Below, in pieces: positions 59,700-64,000 of a stretch of 64,000 bases of DNA (the stretch's first letter is position 1; every line of letters starts with the position of its first letter). Below the pieces are notes generated by a model. The model was not told the DNA's origin, made no database searches, and saw only the letters and a list, made by a program, of their open reading frames with translations. Position numbers and translations under genes: made by a program. This DNA is from Conus ventricosus. Taxonomy: Eukaryota; Mollusca; Gastropoda; Neogastropoda; Conidae. The stretch is taken from the NCBI GenBank assembly GCA_018398815.1, contig CM031595.1, positions 134,211,504 to 134,275,503 of the forward strand, read 5' to 3'.

Positions 59700-59945
59700 A
59701 CATCTGACCATTCAGAGAGGTAAGAACAGAACACTGCACACGGGACTGTGCATATATCTGACTGTTTAGAGAGATGAAAATGGTTCTCTGTTCATGGGAC
59801 TGTGGGTGTAGTCTGACCATTCAAAGAGATGAAAACGGTCTACTGTTCATGGGGGCTGTGTGTACATTATGACCACTGAGCGTTCAGAACTATCCACTGC
59901 TATCCACTGGTGATGGAACAGTGTGTATATTCTGATCACTTGACA
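59700..59945 (+). repeat. Outlying copies of the E25 55-bp array
   Basis: Three or four diverged units: CTGACCATTCAGAGAGGTAA (59704), CTGACTGTTTAGAGAGATGA, CTGACCATTCAAAGAGATGA, each followed by a GTTCATGGGACTGTG-like segment. They are separated from the main array by the LINE relic. Confidence 0.8.
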
Positions 59946-60109
59946 TGAATAGAGAGAGAGAGAGAGAGTGCATATAACTTTTTTTAAGAGCATATGTGTA
60001 TTTATGTATAAAACACCTGTCGTTATCTTTCTATCATATTTTCAATTACTACATCACACAACCATTGCTGCCAGGAAGGCTAAGAAAGTAACGTTTTCTG
60101 CTGTACCAG

Positions 60110-60237
60110 GAATCAACTCTGGATCAGACACCCTGCTGTTTGAGGGCACAGAGATCAGGCTAGACCCCACATGTTCTGTCTTCATCACCATGAACCCTGG
60201 GTATGCAGGACGATCTGAATTGCCTGATAACTTGAAG
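60110..60237 (+). CDS. DNAH7: Dynein heavy chain exon E26 (AAA1 sensor I)
   Basis: Acceptor TTCTGCTGTACCAG, donor GTCAGT. It encodes [20 protein letters not shown], then [36 protein letters not shown] is the universally conserved AAA1 sensor I region. Phase 2 in completes a Gly with the last base of E25, which confirms the first donor of the array as the one in use. Confidence 0.98.
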
Positions 60238-61092
<855 letters not shown>

Positions 61093-61149
61093 TAGGAGAG
61101 AGTGGTTTATTCTAAGTAATGTCTTGTTTTCCTTGAATGGATTGTCGTA

Positions 61150-64000
61150 GAACCTGGCATGGCAGAAAGTGGTAAGACATACCTCGTTTGGCAAAAGGGG
61201 GGTTAACAGAAAAAAATTTAAATCTGTTCTTTGAAATGTGACGTACCTCCCTTTAAAGGGCCTGTAAAGGGGCTCCATCACAGGTATTTTAGTTATGAAT
61301 CTTTTCCCCCATGCCACAATTAAAGGAAAATTTTCATATGGCTTGACTATTTGGAGGGGTCCCCAAAAAAAATTGTGGATGACTCATTAAAGAAACAAAT
61401 GTGGTCTTTGGGGTGAAAGTGAAAACTGAGTGAAAATTTAAAAGGGCTGGGGGGGAAAGGGTCGGGTCATGTTTTTTGAACACTGAGTAGGCACTCCCCT
61501 AGGAAAAGGGGGGGGAAAGAGTCATTTTTAAACCCCCAGCAGGGGCCTAGGCCCCTCGAACCGGTCGGGGAAGGGGGTGGTCCTCGTTGCTGCCCGGGTT
61601 CATTACCAGGTGGCGAAAAGATATTTGGGGGAAAAGCTACAGGGGGAAAAAAAAAGAAAAAAGGAAAGAATTCATATTTTTGAATTGAAAAACCCGGTTT
61701 TATTTTACAGGGAACCTTATTCGTGTTTCAGCCCTTCACCCTTTCCCAACCCTTTTCACCCTTAAACCCTTCCCCCGTCCCCCCTTTCCCCTTCGCCCTC
61801 CCCCCTTCATTTTTCCCCCCCCGTGAGGTGGTTGAAAAATGGCCATGGTTTTGGGGGAACAAAACCGGTATTTTTCAGCCCCACCAAAGTACCAACCCCA
61901 GGGAGGGGAAAGTTGAAGCTCGTCTTTTTCGCAAAACAAAGAAGCGCGGAAGAGAAGCGAAAATCGTACCCTCCAGGACGGGGAAAAGTTCGAGGGGGAA
62001 AAGTATATTGTCTCAAAAGAGAGGACGGGAATTTGAGAAAGGGGGGAAGCTTTCCCTTGAGCGGGAGGTCCCCCGGGGATTAGGGGGTTTATTATTTTGG
62101 CCCGGGAAATTTTTGGGGGATAAGGAATGGGGGAAGGCCCATAGCTTTAAAAAACGGAACTAGTTTATTTTATCCCCTGGTTGTGGGGGAAAAGGATACA
62201 TTTTGTGAAGATTAAATTTTCCTCGTGGGGAGGAAGATACATGTGTTGAAGATTGTTTTTGTCCCCGGTCGTGTGGGAGAAAATTACAGGTGCAGATTTT
62301 TTTGGTCCCCTCAGTGCGGAGAGAATACAGGTGTAAAACTGTTTACAAGGTTGTTGTTGTGATGATTTTTAAAGTTTTTTCCCCTGAAGGAGGGGGGGAA
62401 AAAGAAAGACTTTCGGTAGTGCCCCTTTTGGGTTTGGACTGGAAAGTTTGCGTGTGCGTAGGGAGTAAATGCTGTCATGAATGAGGGTATGAAAGAGTGC
62501 CAGGGGTGACTGTGGTGACCCCCCCTCCATTTAAACGGCTAGTTTCCTTTTTTTGGGGGGGAAAAAAAAAAAAAAACAAAAAAAAAAAAAAGAAAGATTT
62601 CTTTTTTGTCCCCTTTGGGGGTTTAAAAAAAAAAAATTTATTTTTGTACCCTAAAGGGTTTTGGGGAAAAGGGAAAAAAAAGGGAAAGGGTTTTATTTGA
62701 AACCTGGGAAATTTATTTGTCCCCTCAATTTTTGGGAAAAAGAAAAAAAAAGAAGAAATTTTTAATTAAAAATTGGTTTTAATATTTTTTTTTGGGTTTG
62801 TTTTTTTTTCTTTTTTCTATATTTGTTGGGGGTTGACTTTTCTTTGGGGGGTTTAAAATTCCCTTTAAGGGGTTTTTTTTTGGGTAGGATTTTTTTTTGC
62901 CCCTTTCCCAAAAACCTCAGGACCGATGCCCCCTCCCCCCTCTTGCCAAAACCTGGCAGAAAGGGGGGGCAGGGCTTTTGGGGAAAACGCTGTCCTTCCC
63001 CTAAGGATTAAAATTTTTGTCCCCTTTTCCCGGGGACTAAATACCCCCAACCTTTTCCCTGGGGTTTTAGCAGGGGGACTTGGCTTTGGGGGAAATTCAA
63101 TGGGTTTTTCCCTTCTAAATTAAATATCTTTTCTTTCGCTTTTCTTTTGTTTTCATTTTTGTTTTTTTTCCCCTTGCCCCCCCGAGTGTGGGATCAATTT
63201 CCTCCGTCACGCTAATAGTGTGGGTGGGGGATTTGTTAAGCTCTGCCAAATAAACATCTTTTCTTTTAAAATTTTTTTTTTTCTGGGGTGCTGCGAGTTT
63301 TTTCTTTGATTTTGGGTTAAATGTGATTTATTGATTGGTTTTTTTAGTTTTTGTTTTATTACTGTGTGTGGTGTATATTGGGGCAGTGATTTATTTTTTC
63401 CCGTCCCCATTTTCACGGGGGGAAAAGGGGAACCCTAGGGTCTTTTGGGTTTCTTTTGCTTTTCTTGTTTTCCTTTTTCTGTTCCGGTCCTGTGTACCCT
63501 TTTTTTTTTCCCCTTTTTAAACCCCCTTTTTTCAAAATCTTTTAAAACCCTTCCCCCCCCCCCCTCAATGGGCCCTTTATCTAGTTTTTTTTTCAACATT
63601 TTCATTTTTGGGTAGGTTTTCCCGCTAGTTTGTGTTCTTTTCCCCCCTTTTTTAAAATTGTTTTGTTTCCAAATTTTTTTTTTGTAAATTTAAAATTCTT
63701 TTTTTGTATAAGGGGGTTTCTTTTTGTTTTGAAAATTGTTTAAAAATTAAGTAAGAAAAAAAGACTGACCCCCAAGAACATTTGAAAAACAAAAAACTTT
63801 TTTAAAAATTTATTTTCAGAAAAATTTAATTGTGTTTATTTTTTTTTCTTGGGGAAAACAGTTTTGTATTAAACTTAAATTTTTTTTGGAAAATTTCCCA
63901 AATTTGATAACATTTGAAATTTTTTTTTGGAAAAAAATACTTTTCCTGGTTTTTCATTTTAAAAACCCTTTTTAAAGAAAAGCGGTTTTTTTTTTAAAAC
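61150..64000. other. Homopolymer-inflated, low-confidence sequence
   Basis: After E27 the text changes character: runs of 3-9 identical bases of all four types dominate (GGGGG, TTTTTTT, AAAAAAA, CCCCC), which neither the upstream introns nor the transposons show. An imperfect tandem unit (GTGTGGGAGAAAA...ACAGGTG) is visible three times at 62160-62345. No dynein exon after GNLK can be read here. I consider this poor consensus rather than biology. Confidence 0.6.

Noticed and set aside
61577..62163. ORFs of up to 146 codons in the tail
   Set aside because: Low-complexity translations of homopolymer-rich sequence; no motif recognised.

Overview
This is a eukaryotic, almost certainly metazoan, genomic window. 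I read one intron-rich gene on the + strand: 27 exons of an axonemal (inner-arm) dynein heavy chain, closest in my reading to DNAH7 within the DNAH3/7/12 group. The exons encode about 1,500 residues, from near the N-terminus (tail) through the linker into AAA1. AAA1 shows an intact Walker A (GPAGTGKT), Walker B (CFDEFNRI) and the following sensor segment. The start codon lies before the window, and AAA2-AAA6, the stalk and the stripe lie beyond its end. The very long (CA)n/(GT)n runs and the mix of retroelements suggest a lophotrochozoan, probably a mollusc; that is inference from style, not from a marker gene.

Layout. Positions 1-18.3 kb hold the tail exons E1-E11, with introns carrying a LINE relic, two copies of one SINE family and a polyadenylated SGNH-like retroposon. 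Positions 18.3-25.8 kb hold a 31-bp-type minisatellite split by a piggyBac-like insertion, long GT/CA arrays, and exons E12-E14, which carry many single-base indels. Positions 25.9-34.4 kb are an antisense Ty3/gypsy LTR retrotransposon with 2.3-kb LTRs and a scrambled, RT-less interior. Positions 35-47.8 kb hold linker exons E15-E22, a perfect 214-bp foldback, a DIRS-type tyrosine-recombinase relic and a pogo-like MITE. Positions 47.8-54.7 kb are one intron holding a three-level nest: an L1/Tx1-like LINE, a deleted hAT inside it, and a CR1/L2-like LINE inside the hAT. Positions 54.7-61 kb hold AAA1 exons E23-E27 and a large 55-bp tandem array. From about 61.2 kb to the end the sequence is homopolymer-inflated and looks like poor consensus.

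The most unusual signal is structural. At least five exons, and probably six, of this one gene are flanked by tandem arrays whose unit contains the exon-intron junction itself: donor side at E4, E10 and E25, acceptor side at E19, E22 and E24. The E25 array carries about 23 copies of the last exon bases plus the GTGAGG donor. GT microsatellites also start directly at donors such as GTCAGTGTGTG at E10. This suggests recurrent local amplification of splice junctions, leaving decoy splice sites next to the true ones.

Quality: most exons are clean and phase-compatible. E12, E13, E14, E21, the LTR element and the last 3 kb show homopolymer-type indels, so frameshifts there are more likely consensus errors than real gene damage.
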